DNA from: Phocoena phocoena
Lineage: Eukaryota > Chordata > Mammalia > Artiodactyla > Phocoenidae
Assembly (NCBI RefSeq): GCF_963924675.1
Contig: NC_089235.1
Span: 59,764,220 to 59,828,219, forward strand
Direction: 5' to 3'
DNA: 64,000 nucleotides
Position 1 is the stretch's first letter. Each line of letters opens with the position of its first letter. A program made the translations under genes and the position numbers. Shown one piece after another: positions 22,751 to 35,746 of the stretch. A model generated the notes under the pieces. It was not told where the DNA came from. It was given only the letters and a program-made list of their open reading frames with translations, and did not search any database.

Positions 22751-25700
22751 GGAACACTGCTTCTCACAGAAGGAAGGTTCAATTGGCTGTTCTCAGAAGT
22801 TCTCTCTATTTCAGGGCACGGAGGTCATGATGTGAATCAGGCTTAATGATCTGTTTGTCACTTCCACAGCAGCCAAGGATGACTGACATTAACACTCCCC
22901 CACAAAAGCCAGCTTTCCCATTTGATTCTCTCAAGAAAGCCAGAAACCAGGATGTTTGTCATTACCCTTGAGTGAATTCATCTTCAGTGATGAGAAATTA
23001 ACTTCATTCTGCTGACCAGTAAATGGGAAACTCCAGCCCTTAAAATACTTATTAACAAAGCGTTTTCACCCCCAGAGATAAGGGAGTTATTTTCCTCAGA
23101 GTGAGGACTCCCTCTAGACTCAAGTTAGTTGTTTCTAAGCATGATGTCTAAATTACAGTCAAAACCTGATTTGTATATAAATCTTGTTTATGAGGCCCTC
23201 TCCTGAGACAACTTGTATCAAAGAAACTCTTCACCTGGGTCTCTAGTCCTTCAAAGTGACTCAGACATCAGAAATGAATTAGCTGCCTATCTCACCCACT
23301 CAGCACTTCAAAACTTAGGCCTCCTGCACACTAGAATATTCTCATCTGAGCGCTCTGGACGTGTTCCTTTTCCTACTCAGGACATTGCACTCTACATCTG
23401 GAAGGTTTTGTTGTTGCTGTTTGTTAATATGTTTGTCTGTTTTTCTGTCAGCCATGCTTTTCTCTTTGCTTCTGCATGAATTACCACTGGAAGCTTCTTC
23501 CTTTTGCCCTTTTTCTGTGTTAAGTTAATAGGGATTGTGGGTGGTTTGTCTCCATGACACATGCTGTTGGTTTTCTTCCTCAGTTGTTAATCATGGATAC
23601 TCAGAGAGAGCTATCCTCCACAAGAAGTGTTAATTTTTTGGCCTTAATTGTCATGCCCTTCTGGTTTGGGTCAGGTGCCCCTCTTACGTGAGGTCACTGC
23701 ACTCTTTCTTTACCTCTGGTCTTCATCCGGTGAAATAAAACCCATATCACACTTGATCCACACTAGACAGTACTCTATCTCCTGCTCTCTATCTTGATCA
23801 TATAAATAAATATTTGTGAAAATAAAAAATAGATGAATGGATTGCCAATATACTTGTCTTACCCCATAGAAAACTGGAAAAAGTGTACTTGACACAAAAA
23901 TAGTATTCAATAAAATAGATAGCTTGCTTTGCATCATCTCTGGTGAATGAATCCTCAGTTTTGCTACTTAATCCCCAGTTATTTTGTCTGTGGCCTTTAC
24001 CTTTTCATCAGTCTTGACATAACACTCAATGAGATCATTTAAAGGCCAGTGGGTAAATCAAATTTTTGTCTCCAATTCAACTCACTGAGCACTTCTTTTG
24101 TTAGACACTTAAGGGAATACATGGATGAGAAAGACACAGTCCCTATCATTTAAAATCCAAAAGATTAGAACTAGACAGTCATATAGCAATGCAGGGGGAG
24201 ATATAGCCAGTGCTATAAATCGAACAAAAACTACGTAATATGGGAGGAGATAGCTTCTTTTTCCTAGGTGTGAATTAGGAGAAATTTCTTTGGCTTTAAA
24301 GGTAAATAAAATATGATTTCCCTTTTCAGAAAAGTTAAGATGAAAAAGGGTGGAATATGGTGGGCTAGTTTATCAGGTTGCCATGTGTTGACTGGACCTT
24401 TCTACTACACCCCAGCTCCAGTTAGGAGAGTCTCTAATTCTACTCAGCACTGGTAACCACCACTCACCTGCTGGAGGCTGGGACTGGTAATGGCTCCCCC
24501 CACTTGCTAGTCCTGGGATTCTATACTCTCCCTTCCTAACTCCCTACATTTTTACCCTCACCTTTGTGATGTGTCCGATGATGAGACATTCCCCAGTGAC
24601 TCAGTTTGATGTGCTACCTGTTTACTAACAGGGTAAAGCTGAAATAGTACTTTCAAAATGCAGGGCACTGCACATTTTCTGATTTCATCTTCAAAACAAA
24701 ATTGTGGGTGGGAATTACAATCACTGCTTTAAACATGAAAAATATTCATTTCTGCAATGTTAATTAGCTTAGAAAGTAGCAGGGGGCCCAGGTAGCCTGA
24801 CACCCCATTTTGAATCCTTTATCTAACCTTTCTTTGCTTCTAGCTATAAAAAGGTGACTGCAGCATATTTTCCTTCTTTCCTTTTATTTCAGTGCTCAAG
24901 GTTTATTCATTATTTTTCCTTCCAGGCTTTCCCACCCCTCAGTTATATACACTACATATGTGCATTTGAGGGACTTTCCTGTCAACATTTTTATGAATAG
25001 TCTGTGAAAATGAAAGCACAGAGAAGGTCATTTCTCATCCACCCCAGGTATGTAAGAGCAAAAGAAAATAAAATTCAATTCTTACAAGTGACAACCACAG
25101 ATAATAGATACTATCAAACCAGGAATTTGTGAGTGGGTTGTAAATCAAAACAATACAATATGTAATCAAACAGATAAGGAATAGAAGTGATGAGGGCTCT
25201 TTTCATCTATGTATTTGTCCACTCTCGGTAAAAGGCTCTGGAGAATCTGAGCTCCTAGAAATGTCAGTTCTCATTGCCAAGCAAGGTGGGACACTGACAC
25301 ATTACTGCACACATCAGGCTTCAAGCTGCCAGCGTGGTCTCCATGGCAGAATCTACCAAACACCAGAGAAGGCTGTGATGGAGGGGTGCACATTTTCAAT
25401 AATGGCAAGAAAAATAATAAGGCCCCCAAACAGAAGCATTCACCAGAGTATACGCTGACAGATGCCTTTGACAAGAAAGGCTTGAAGCTGCTTTACTATG
25501 ATATCATGAGAAGCCGGATGGCACTTTTACACCATGATAGTGATAATGCTGTTTAAAATTTACAAAGCCCTTTTCATTCTGAAGGAAACAGAGAGTGTGG
25601 AAAACCACAAAAAACACTGAGCTTTGCTCATTTGGTGCTAGTTGCCCTGGCTACAAGACAGTGCATGGTCTGAAGAATATAACAGGATTGTGTGGGATAT

Positions 25701-25949
25701 CTATTCTGCTTTTGGATTAGTCCTTTTCTGTTTCAGGAAAGCTCGTAACAATCAATGGTATGGAGCAGACATTTGTTTTACAACATTCAGGCACTTGAAA
25801 CATTTCATTGCTTTGTTTTCCAAAATCAAATTAAATCTGGTTCTGAGCACCCACAGAGCCACGATGGGATAGCCAATGTCTGTCATTATGGAGGAGCTTT
25901 TCTTTCTTATCTTGGCTGTTCTGGGTCTCAAATGGCTTATGCAATTCAA
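22751..25949. other. Intergenic, mostly unique
   Basis: No gene recognised. 24090-24220 is a weak copy of the unnamed dispersed repeat and 24640-24760 may be a MIR remnant. An 84-codon open frame without a start (about 25300-25553, +) was checked and not recognised. Confidence 0.45.
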
Positions 25950-26165
25950 TGAACCTGAGCAAAGGTGCACACCATATAACTACTACCATACTCAAGACAA
26001 AGAACATTGAATCACTCCCCAAAGCTCCCTGGTACAGAGTTGCAGGGAATATACGCTCTATACTTCTTGCCCTAGGCAACCACGGATCTACTTTCTACTA
26101 CTATACATTAGTTTTCCTGTTCTAGAATTTCATACAAATGGAAAGAATATAGTATGTATTTGTTT

Positions 26166-26968
26166 TTTTATTCTAACATCTTTATTGGAGGATAATTGCT
26201 TTACAATGGTGAGTTAGTTTCTGCTTTATAACAAAGTGAATCAGCTATTCATATACATATATCCCCATATCTCCTCCCTCTTGCATCTCCCTCCCACCCT
26301 CCCAGCTGGTCACAAAGCACTGAGCTGATCTCCTTCTGTATGCAGCTGCTTCCCACTAGCTATCTATTTTACATTTGGTAGTGTATATAAATCCATGCCA
26401 CTCTCTCACTTTGTCCCAGGTTACCCTTCCCCCTCCCTGTGTCCTCAAGTCCATTCTCTATGTCTGCATCTTTCTTCCTATCCTGCCCATTGGTTCTTCA
26501 GAACCATGTTTTTCTTATTAGATTCCATATATGTGTTAGCATACGGTATTTGTTTTTCTCTTTGTGACTTACTTCACTCTGTATGACAGACTCTAGGTCC
26601 ACCCACCTTACTACAAATAACTCAATTTCATTCCTTTTTATGGCTGACTAATATTCCATTGTATATATACAATGCCACATCTTCTTTATCCATTCATCTG
26701 CCAATGTACATTTAGGTTGCTTCCATGTCCTGGCTATCGTAAATAGAGCTGCAATGAACATTGTGGTACATGACTCCTTTTGAATTATGGTTTTCTCAGG
26801 GTATATGCCCAGTAGTGGGATTGCTGGGTCGTATGGCAGTTCTATTTTTAGCTTTTTAAGGAACCTCCAAACTGTTCTCCGTAGTGGCTGTATCAATTTA
26901 CATTCCCACCAACAGTGCCAGAGGGTTCCCTTTTCTCCACACCCTCTCCAGCATTTATTGTTTGTACA
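26166..26968 (-). mobile_element. L1 part of the chimera
   Basis: Left end TTCTAACATCTTTATTGGAG (3' end), cetacean-type 3' UTR, then antisense ORF2 C-terminal phrases ([36 protein letters not shown]). It stops at TTTATTGTTTGTACA. Confidence 0.93.
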
Positions 26969-27177
26969 TTTTTGTGTGTGTGTGTGGTACGCGGGCCTCT
27001 CACTGTCGTGGCCTCTCCCGTCGTGGAGCACAGGCTCTGGACGCGCAGGCTCAGTGGCCATGGCTCACGGGCCCAGCCACTCCACAGCATGTGGGATCTT
27101 CCCGGACCGGAGCACGAACCCGTGTCCCCTGCATTGGCAGGCGGACTCTCAACCACTGCACCACCAGGGCAGCCCTC
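26969..27177 (-). mobile_element. CHR-2-type SINE part of the chimera
   Basis: Antisense TGTGGTACGCGGGCCTCTCA to CACCACCAGGGCAGCCCT with GGTTCGTGCTCC-type B box on the minus strand. Its 5' end abuts the old L1 flank. Confidence 0.93.
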
Positions 27178-27856
27178 TAGTATATGTTCTTTTGCTCTGG
27201 TTTATTTTGCTCGACATGGTGCTTCTTCTGATTCATCCATGTCATTGAGTTGATCTGTAGTGTGTTCATCTCATTGCTGAGCAGTATGACACTGAATACT
27301 TTCACCACATTTTCTTTATACATTTACCTATTGACAGGCATTTAAGTGGTTTCTATCATTTGGCTATTTTGAACAGAGCTGCCATGAACACTTCAATATA
27401 AATCTTTGTGTGGACATGTGTTCATTTCTATTCAGGAGAAACCTACAAGTAGAATTATTAAGTTATATGTATGTCTAACTATGTAAGACACTGATAATAC
27501 TTTTTCAAAGTGAGTATACTGTTTTACATTCCTATCAACAATATTTGGGTATTGGGGTTGCTATATATCATAACTACATCATGGTATTAGAAATCCTTTT
27601 TATCGTATCCATTTAATCAGTATATAGGGGTATCTCAATTTGCTTTTAAGTAGCACTTCATTGATGACTATTGATATTGAGCATCTTTTCATTAGCTTAT
27701 TGTTTATGTTCTTTTGTAAAATCTGTTCAAATCTTGCCCATTTTTGTGTTATTCTTGAGATGTATGAGTTCTTTATAGATTCTGGACATAAGTCCTTTGT
27801 CAGATATATGCATTTCAAATATACTCTTCTAGTCGGTGGTTTGTATTTTTCTTTTC

Positions 27857-28581
27857 TTTTTTTTTGTAACTTTTTAAAAAAATTAATATTTCAGTATAGT
27901 TGCTTTACAATGTTGTGTTAGTTTCTGCTGTACAAAAAAGTGAATCATCTATACATATACATATATCCCCTCTTTTTTGGATTTCCTTCCCATGTAGATC
28001 ACCACAAAGCACGGAGTAGGGTTTCCTGTGCTGTACAGGATGTTCCTATTAGTTATCTATTTTATACATATCAGTGTATATATGTCAGTCCCAATCGCCC
28101 TACTCATCCCACTCCACCTTCCCCCCTTGTTAACCATAAGTTTGTTTTCTACATCTGTGACTCTACTTCTGCTTTGCAAATAAGTTCATCTGTACCATTT
28201 TCTAGATTCCACACATAAGCAATATTATACAATATTTGTCTCTCTCTCTCTGACTTACTTCACTCTGTATAACAATCTCTAGGTCCATCCACATAACTGC
28301 AAATGGCATTATTTTGTTCCTTTTGATGGCTGAGTAACATTCCATTGTATACATGTGACACGCCCTCTTTATCCATTCATCTGTCGATGGACATTTAGGT
28401 TGCTTCTATGTCCTGGCTATTGTAAACAGTGCTGCAATGAACACGGGGATGCATGCATCCTTTCAAATTATGGTTTATTATGCCCAGGAGTGGGATTGCT
28501 GGATCATATGGTAGCTCTATTTTTAGTTTTTTAAGGAACCTCCATACTGTCCTCCATAGTGGCTGTACCCATTGGTAGGAA
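27857..28581 (-). mobile_element. L1 insertion, 5'-truncated
   Basis: T-rich left end and 3' UTR (TTGCTTTACAATGTTGTGTT), then ORF2 C-terminus to GTGGCTGTACCCA. Target-site duplication TGTATTTTTCTTTTC (27842-27856) and TGTATTTTTATTTTC (28582-28596). The last ~11 bp at the 5' end (TTGGTAGGAAT) look like an inverted piece of L1 sequence. Confidence 0.88.
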
Positions 28582-28725
28582 TGTATTTTTATTTTCTTAA
28601 TGTTGTCTTTCAAAGAGCAGAAGTTTCTAATTTAATGAAGTCCAATTTATTATTTTTTTCTTTTATAATTTGTGCCTTTTGTGTTCGATCCAAGTAAACT
28701 CTGCCTAAACCAGCTTTGCAAAGCC

Positions 28726-29437
28726 TGTTCCCTTTGTTTTAATCCTGTACTATCAATTGGCAGCATTTTATCTCCTCACATCTTTGTTTCAAATTTAATT
28801 GTTCACTTCTCAATTTTCTTGCCGTAAGATTATGAGTTTTCTTCCCTCTTCCCCTCTTATCTACCTCCCCTTCTTCGTTTATTCTCTCTTTTGCAATATT
28901 TTTAAGTACTAAGTGTAGACTTGAAAACAGGTACTACAAACAATTGGAAACTTGAATAAAATACAACATTCTTAAATACATTCATGAGTTTACACACACA
29001 TGCATAGACACACACATACACACTGATATGAAACCTCCAGGTACCAGAAACAAAGAAGAACTAAAAGCTAGTGTGATGCAGTTGTGAGTAGAGAGTAGGA
29101 GGAGGGAGATATTAGTATCAGTATCCTATTATTTGTGGTTTTAGCACCCTGGTAGTCACACGCAATGAGTCCTCAGATACATATAATATATAGGGCTGTG
29201 AGCTGAAGTTAAGACTGTTGTATAATTCTGGGAACCCTGAAGAACTAGACTCACTGTAAAGGTTTAGACTTGGAAAACCTCTACTCCTTGGAACAGGGGA
29301 AAAAAATGGTTTTTTTTATCTAGGCCTAGCCTATGGTAGGAAAATTTAAAACACCAAATTTATATCTCCTTCACGCTTATATTTTGAACTTACACCATCA
29401 ATGTGGTCTGGGAATCCCAACCTAAAAATTTAACATA
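28726..29437. other. Intergenic, no gene recognised
   Basis: Unique-looking DNA, with a short CA-rich patch at about 28993-29022. Confidence 0.5.
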
Positions 29438-29452
29438 AAAATTGGCTCCAGG

Positions 29453-32400
29453 GAGGATAAACAAAACACTCCTAAATAACCAAGAAATCACTGAAGAAAT
29501 CAAACAGGATTTCAAGAAATACATAGAGACAAATGACAATGAAAACACAACCATCCAAAACCTATGGGATGCAGCAAAAGTAGTTCTAAGAGGGAAGTTT
29601 ATAGCAATATAATCCTACCTCAAGAAATAAGAAACATATCAAACAAAAAACCTAAGCTTACAGCTAAAGCAATTAGAGAAAGAAGAAAAAAAAAACCCAA
29701 AGTTAGCAGAAGGAAAGAAATCGTAAAGATCAGATCAGAAATAAATGAAAAAGAAATGAAGGAGACAATGAAAAAGATCAATAAAACTAAAAGCTGGTTC
29801 TTTGAGAAGATAAACAAAATTGAAAAACCATTAGCCAGACTCATCAAGAAAGAAAGGAAGAAGACTCAAATCAACAGACTTAGAAATGAAAAAGGAGAAG
29901 CAACAACTGATACTGCAGAAATACAAAGGATCATGAGAGATTACTGCAAGCAACTATATGCCAATAAAAAGGAAACCTGGAAGAAATGGACAAATTCTTA
30001 GAAAAGCACAACCTTCTGAGACTGAACCAGGAAGAAATAGAAAATATAAACACACCAATCACAAGCACTGAAATTGAAACGGTGATTAAAAATCTTCCAA
30101 CAAACAAAAGCCCAGGACCAGATGGCTTCACAGGCAAATTCTATCAAACATTTAGAGAAGAGCTAACATCTATCCTTCTCAAACTCTTCCAAAATATAGC
30201 AGAGGGAGGAACACTCCCAAACTCATTCTACGAGGCCACCATCAACCTGATACCAAAATGAGACAAAGATGTCACAAAGAAAAGTACAGGCCAATATCAC
30301 TGGTGAACATAGACACAAAAATCCTCAACAAAATACTAGCAAACAGAATCCAACAGCACATTAAAAGGATCATACACCATGATCAAGTGGGGTTTATCCC
30401 AGGAATGCAAGGATTCTTCAATATATGCAAATCAATCAATGTGATACACCATAGTAACAAACTGAAGGATAAAAACCATATGATGGTCTCAATAGATGCA
30501 GAAAAAGCTTTCAACAAAATTCAACACCCATTTATGATAAAAAAAACCTCCAGAAAGTAGGCATAGAGGGAACTTACCTCAACATAATAAATGCCATATA
30601 TGACAAACCCACACCAAACATCATTCTCAATGGTGAAAAAAATGAAACCATTTCCACTAAGATCAGGAACAAGACAAGGCTGCCCACTCTCACCACTACT
30701 ATTCAACATAGTTTTGGAAGTCTTAGCCACACCAATCAGAGAAGAAGAAATAAAAGGAACCCAAATCAGAAAAGAAAAAGTAAAACTCTCACTGTTCGCA
30801 GATGGCATTATTTTATATAGAGAGAATCCTAAACATGCTACCAGAAAACTACTAGAGCTAATCAATGAATTTGGTAAAGTAGCAGGATACAAAATTAATG
30901 CACAGAAATCTCTTGCATTCCTATACACTAATGATGAAAAATCTGAAAGAGAAATTAAGGAAACACACCCATTTACTACTGCAACAAAAAGAATAAAATA
31001 CTGAGGTATAAACCTACCTAAGGAGACAGAAGACCTGTATGCAGAAAACAATACAACATTGATGAAAGAAATTAAAGATGATACAAACAGATGGAGAGAT
31101 ATACAATGTTCTTGGATTGGAAAAATCAACACTGTGAAAATGATTATACTACCCAAAGCAATCTACAGATTCAATGCAATCCCTATCAAACCACCAATGG
31201 CAGTTTTCACAGAACTAGAACATAAAATTTCACAATTTGTATGGAAACACAAGAGACCCTGAATAGGCAAAGCCATCTTGAGAAAGAAAAATGGAGCTGG
31301 AGGAATCAGGTTCCCCAGCTGACTATACTACAAAGCTACAGTAATCAAGGCAGTATGGTACTAGCACAAAAATAGAAATATAGATCAATGGAACAGGATA
31401 GAAAGCCCAGAGATAAACTCATGCCCATATGGTCAACTTATCTTTGATAAAGGAGGCAAGAATATACAATGAAGAAAAGACAGCCTCTTCAATAAGTGGT
31501 GCTGGGAAAACTGGGCAGTTATATGTAAAAGAATAAATTAGAACACTCCTTAACACCATACAAAAAAACACACTCAGAATGGATTAAAGACTTAAATGTA
31601 AGGCTAGACACTTATCAAACTCTTAGAGGAAAACATAGTCAGAACACTCTATAACATAAATCACAACAAGATCCTTTTTGACCCACCTCCTAAAGAAATG
31701 GAAATAAAAACAAAAATAAACAGTTGGGACCTAATGAAACTTTAAAGCTTTTGCACAGCAAAGGAAACCATAAACAAGATGAAAAGACAATCCTCAGAAT
31801 GAGAGAAAATATTTGCAAATGAAGCAACTGACAAAGGATTAATCTCCAAAACATACACGCAGTTCATGCAGCTCAATATCAAAAAAACAAACAACCCAAT
31901 CCAAACATGGGCAGAAGACCTAAACAGACATTTCTCCAAAGAAGATACACAGATAGCCAACAAACTCATGAAAGGATGCTCAACATCACTAATCATTAGA
32001 GAAATGCAAATCAAAACTACAATGAGATATCACCTCACACCAGTCAGAATGGCCATCATCAAGAAATGTACAAACAATAAATGCTGGAGAGGGTGTGGAG
32101 AAAAGGAACCCTCTCGCACTGTTGGTGGGATGTAAATTGATACAGCCACTATGGAGAACAGTATGGATGTTTCTTAAAAAACCAAAAATAGAACTACCGT
32201 ATGAACCAGCAATCCTACTACTGGGCATATACCCTGAGAAAACCACAATTCATAAAGTCATGTACCACAACGTTCATTGCAGCACTATTTACAATAGCCA
32301 GGACAGGGAAGCAACCTAAGTGTCCATCGACAGAAGAATGGATAAAGAGGATGTGGCACATATATACAATGGAATATTACTCAGCCATAAAATGAAACGA

Positions 32401-32525
32401 AATTGAGTTATCTGTAGTGAGGTGGATGGACCTAGAGTCTGTCATACAGAGTGAAGTAAGTCAGAAAGAGAAAAACAAATACCATATGCTAACACACACA
32501 CATATATATATATATATATGGAATG
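29453..32525 (+). pseudogene. L1 ORF2 pseudogene (5'-truncated)
   Basis: Reverse transcriptase-endonuclease protein of L1, here lacking the endonuclease domain. Pieces in order: [74 protein letters not shown], then the C-terminal cysteine region [10 protein letters not shown]. It is broken by many stops and frameshifts. The catalytic FADD box reads FADG (about 30794-30805), so the second aspartate is lost. It cannot make an active protein. Confidence 0.93.
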
Positions 32526-32894
32526 TTAGAGAAAAAAAAAGGTTCTGAAGAACCTAGGGGCAGGACAGAATAAAGACACAGACATAGAGAATGGACTTGA
32601 GGACACGGGGAGGGGGAAGGGTAAGCTGGGACAAAGTCCGAGAGTTGCATGGACATATATACACTACCAAATGTAAAATAGATAGCTAGTTGGAAGCAGC
32701 CGCATAGCACAGCAGATCAGCTCGGTGCTTTGTGACCACCTGCAGGGGTGGGATAGGGAGGGTGGGAGGGAGATGCAAGAGGGAGGGGATATGAGGATAT
32801 ATGTATACGTATAGCTGATTCACTTTGTTATACAGCAGAAACTAACAAAACATTGTAAAGCGATTATACTCCAAGAAAGATGTTAAAAAAAAAA

Positions 32895-33227
32895 TTAAAA
32901 CTGAAATAAACTGATGCTTCTTCAGAAGGCCTGTGTTTCAAATGCACTTAAAATTCTCCCATTTCTCCCCATTTTGATTCTTTCTAAATTAAATTCCTTT
33001 AAATGGGTATCTTCTACTCGTTTCTTTTGGCTGTTCACTTGTGTCAGAGGACACAGTGCAGTGACGTCAGTAGTCATGTGGAAAAAAATATTTTCTTTCA
33101 CATGACTGGAAATTCTCATTTGAATCTTGTTTTATTTTGTACTCATGAAAATTGTGGACAAGCCAATGAACATACAGTTAAATCACTTATCCTGAATAAA
33201 GCTTGCCAACACACATACACACACACA
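32895..33227 (+). other. 3'-transduced segment (copy 1)
   Basis: Non-L1 sequence after the L1 3' end. 32916-33118 aligns in inverse orientation to 53026-53223 with 12 mismatches in about 200 bp. It continues ~110 bp past the point where copy 2 stops and ends at AATAAA plus tail. It contains an imperfect palindrome at 33072-33107. Confidence 0.85.
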
Positions 33228-33289
33228 CAAACTGGCTCCAGGAAGTGCCTACCAAAAACAAATGGAAACTAACTCTTAAAAGATGCTTT

Positions 33290-35077
33290 CAGAATCTAGG
33301 TCACAAAATATGGTCAGTTAAAAGAAGAACAAAAACAAGATCAGTTACATGAATCTGTTTAAGGAAGCAGGTGAAGAATCTATTCAAATGTATTAGAGTC
33401 AACACACAAAATAACAACCGAATTGGTGTCATGCAAATTTGAGGTATCAGAACGTCAATCTGAAAATAAAATCATTATATTGAAGATGATAAAAGCTAAA
33501 TGAATGAATCAAATCTCCAAACACATACAAGGTATTACATGAAAAGAATAAGAAGATTTGGGAAAGTTAATAAATCTTTGGGAAGTATAAGAATACAATT
33601 ACTGAAACTAAAAATTTAATAGATGTGTTTAACATCAGATAAACACGTGTAACTAATGAATAGAAACGTGTGTTTGAGGAAAAAATCAACAATGCATCAT
33701 GAGTGATAAGAGATGGAAAAGAGCAAAGCAATGTTGAAAAACAAAGCAGATGGAATGAGAAGGTCCAAAATACACCTAACAGGAATTTCAAATGGAAACC
33801 CTGGAGAGATTAGGAGACTAGTAATAGTCACGAGATGACTGCTGCTGATTTTCCAAAATTAATGAAAGAATCCACAAATTCAAAAGTAGAGCAAAAGTGA
33901 AGAATAACAAATATATTTTTTTTAATCAGAGAAAAATAAATTACTTCTGTTAGACAAAAATATTTACACTAAAATAAAACTTTTCAATACCAGTAACAGA
34001 GGTAAAAGACCTTAGATGCCGAGGGAAAACAACTGATAATGTAGTGAGCTTGAACCATATGAAATTACAGATATTAAAGCCTTACTCCTGCAAAATGGTA
34101 ATAGAATATAGTTTAAGCAAGGAATAGATTTTACTCAGACAACTTCTTATTCAATTTTGAAGGTAAAATTATGACATTTTCAGAAAAAAGACTGAGAATG
34201 TTTCACCCAAAATCCTTGCAGAGAGATTATAGCTCAGGAAAAAAGAAACTGAATTCAGAGGACAGAGAAGAATGCAGAAAGAAGTTGAAAAAAGAAATAA
34301 TTTAACATGGATAGGCTGACATCTCCACAACCAGTGGCTTCATTAAGCAATCAGAAATAATGACTAATTAGACTATATAAAACCAAGGGATAACTAAAGT
34401 ACTAAACAACAATTACATGAAATTAGAAGAAAGGAAATTTAGTTACAAATGTTCTAAGAGCCATACATAGTTCAGAAGAAGAATAAAGGTATATTATATT
34501 TTTTTCAAACATGAGGGAATGTTAAAAATTTAATGGTAATCCCAGAAGAACAGAAATCAAATGTATAATATATAAGTGAATAAAGGAGAAAATAAACTGG
34601 ATCAGTACATTAGTAGGCAGAAAGGAAAATAAAAGAAGCAAAATTTTTTTAAAAACCCACTAAATTGAAAGTAAAAAAATTAGATAATCAATAAAAATAC
34701 AACATCGATAGGAAAGGGTTAGTGAATCAAGCTTACTATAAAAGGTATTTAGAGCTTTATTAAAGAAAAAAATTTGCTTTGTTCATTGCTTTATCTCTAG
34801 TATCCAGAAATTAGAGGCTAGTATTTAGAAGGAGCTAGATGAATACTTTAATGCTTACTGAAATAATTGAAAATTGGATTGGAATCCTATTACATTGTTT
34901 ACAAGAGACATATTTAAAATGAAACAAATTACAAAAAGGGATAAAGGTGAAGGACAAGTAAAAATATTCCCCAAACTAATAAAAAGGAAATTAATGTAGA
35001 TATATGAATAACACAAAATATAGTTTTAAAAAATTTTAGAGATGAAAGCACCATTAGGGATAGAATTCACTAAAAAT
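33290..35077 (+). mobile_element. Ancient L1/HAL1-like relic
   Basis: A-rich DNA with L1-type ORF1 phrases at low similarity (GATTTTCCAAAATTAATGAA then ATCCACAAATTCAA; later ATGACATTTTCAGAAAAAAG) and ORF2 endonuclease-like phrases near 34895 (TTTACAAGAGACATATTTAA). Very old and without an intact frame. Confidence 0.5.
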
Positions 35078-35477
35078 ATTAGTCGGACAGGTTAGGTTTT
35101 GCTACAGTAAAAATTAAGCCAAATCCCAGTTGTTTAACATGTTTTGCTCACATTTTATATCTGTAATATGTCAGTGTGGTATTCTATTTACATAATCACT
35201 CAGGGACCCAGACTGATAGAGTCTTTATCATCTCGTAGCAACCACCTCAGAAAGACACAGCTCTTTTTTTGCCATGGAGAGTCAGAGCACCAGAGGGTCA
35301 CTTGCTCTGAACTAAATGCTTCATCCTGGAAGTGACATTCAGTTGATGTCAGAGCCCCTTGGTGTAAACTGGTCACTTGGCCTTGTCTTACTGCAAAGAG
35401 GCAGAAAAGAATAACCTTCCAATGTACCCAGAGGACAAGAAGAACCATGTATGGTTGAGCACTAGAAACCTCTATCA
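35078..35477 (+). repeat. Unnamed old mammalian repeat
   Basis: Order GTTAGGTTTTGCTACAGTAA, AATCACTCAGGGACCCAGAC, CTGGAAGTGACATTCAG, ACTGGTCACTTGGCC matches a common old dispersed repeat whose family name I do not recall. It splits the L1/HAL1 relic. Confidence 0.45.
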
Positions 35478-35560
35478 TAATTATAAAAGAACAATTCTAA
35501 ACTTTTATGCACCTAACAACAAAAACAACAAAAAGATATGGAGATAGGAAAAAGCATGAA
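35478..35560 (+). mobile_element. Ancient L1 relic, continuation
   Basis: AAACTTTTATGCACCTAACA matches the L1 ORF2 endonuclease region (N-L-Y-A-P-N), continuing the relic interrupted at 35077. Confidence 0.5.
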
Positions 35561-35746
35561 ATAGTTTGACATGACTGAGTACTGGGGGGGGTGGTAAGAT
35601 GTGGTGGCAGATATGATTGGAGAAGTAGGCAGGGCTAGATGATAAAGCCCATTAATCCTCGAAACCATCACGAATGATAAGCACTACTATTATCTAAATG
35701 TCAGCTCAATATTTGCATTTGAAAGTCTACGTGGCCTTTCAAACAA

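Larger units (their letters stand above)
26161..27177 (-). mobile_element. Chimeric SINE-L1 insertion (probable)
   Basis: On the minus strand this reads: a complete CHR SINE, its CA-rich tail, then directly L1 ORF2 C-terminus and L1 3' UTR ending in an A-rich tail. Outside lies the old L1 on both sides, with a candidate target-site duplication TAGTATGTATT (26150-26160) and TAGTATATGTT (27178-27188), two mismatches. No L1 sequence continues beyond the SINE, so the SINE is not simply inserted inside this L1. The likeliest explanation is template switching during target-primed reverse transcription. Confidence 0.7.
25950..28725 (-). mobile_element. Old L1 host split by two insertions
   Basis: Antisense old L1 in three collinear pieces: 25950-26149 (3' UTR, with CAGGCAACC-type order), 27189-27841 and 28597-28725 (ORF2, TTCAAAGAGCAGAAGTTTCT then AGTCCAATTTATTATT). 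Removing the two nested elements restores a continuous L1 order, which dates those elements as younger. Confidence 0.85.
29453..33227 (+). mobile_element. L1 insertion with ~330-bp 3' transduction
   Basis: 5'-truncated L1 beginning in ORF2, with cetacean-type 3' UTR to about 32894, followed by non-L1 sequence to 33227. The whole is bounded by a target-site duplication: AAATTGGCTCCAGG (29439-29452) and AAACTGGCTCCAGG (33229-33242), one mismatch. The right end has AATAAA at 33195-33200 just before a degenerate CA/A-rich tail. So the non-L1 part was copied with the L1. A related copy lies at 53022-53245. Confidence 0.88.

Noticed and set aside
25300..25553. 84-codon open frame without start (+), thought to be a processed pseudogene or exon
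   Set aside because: No family recognised, no splice context and no poly(A) remnant. Length is within chance.
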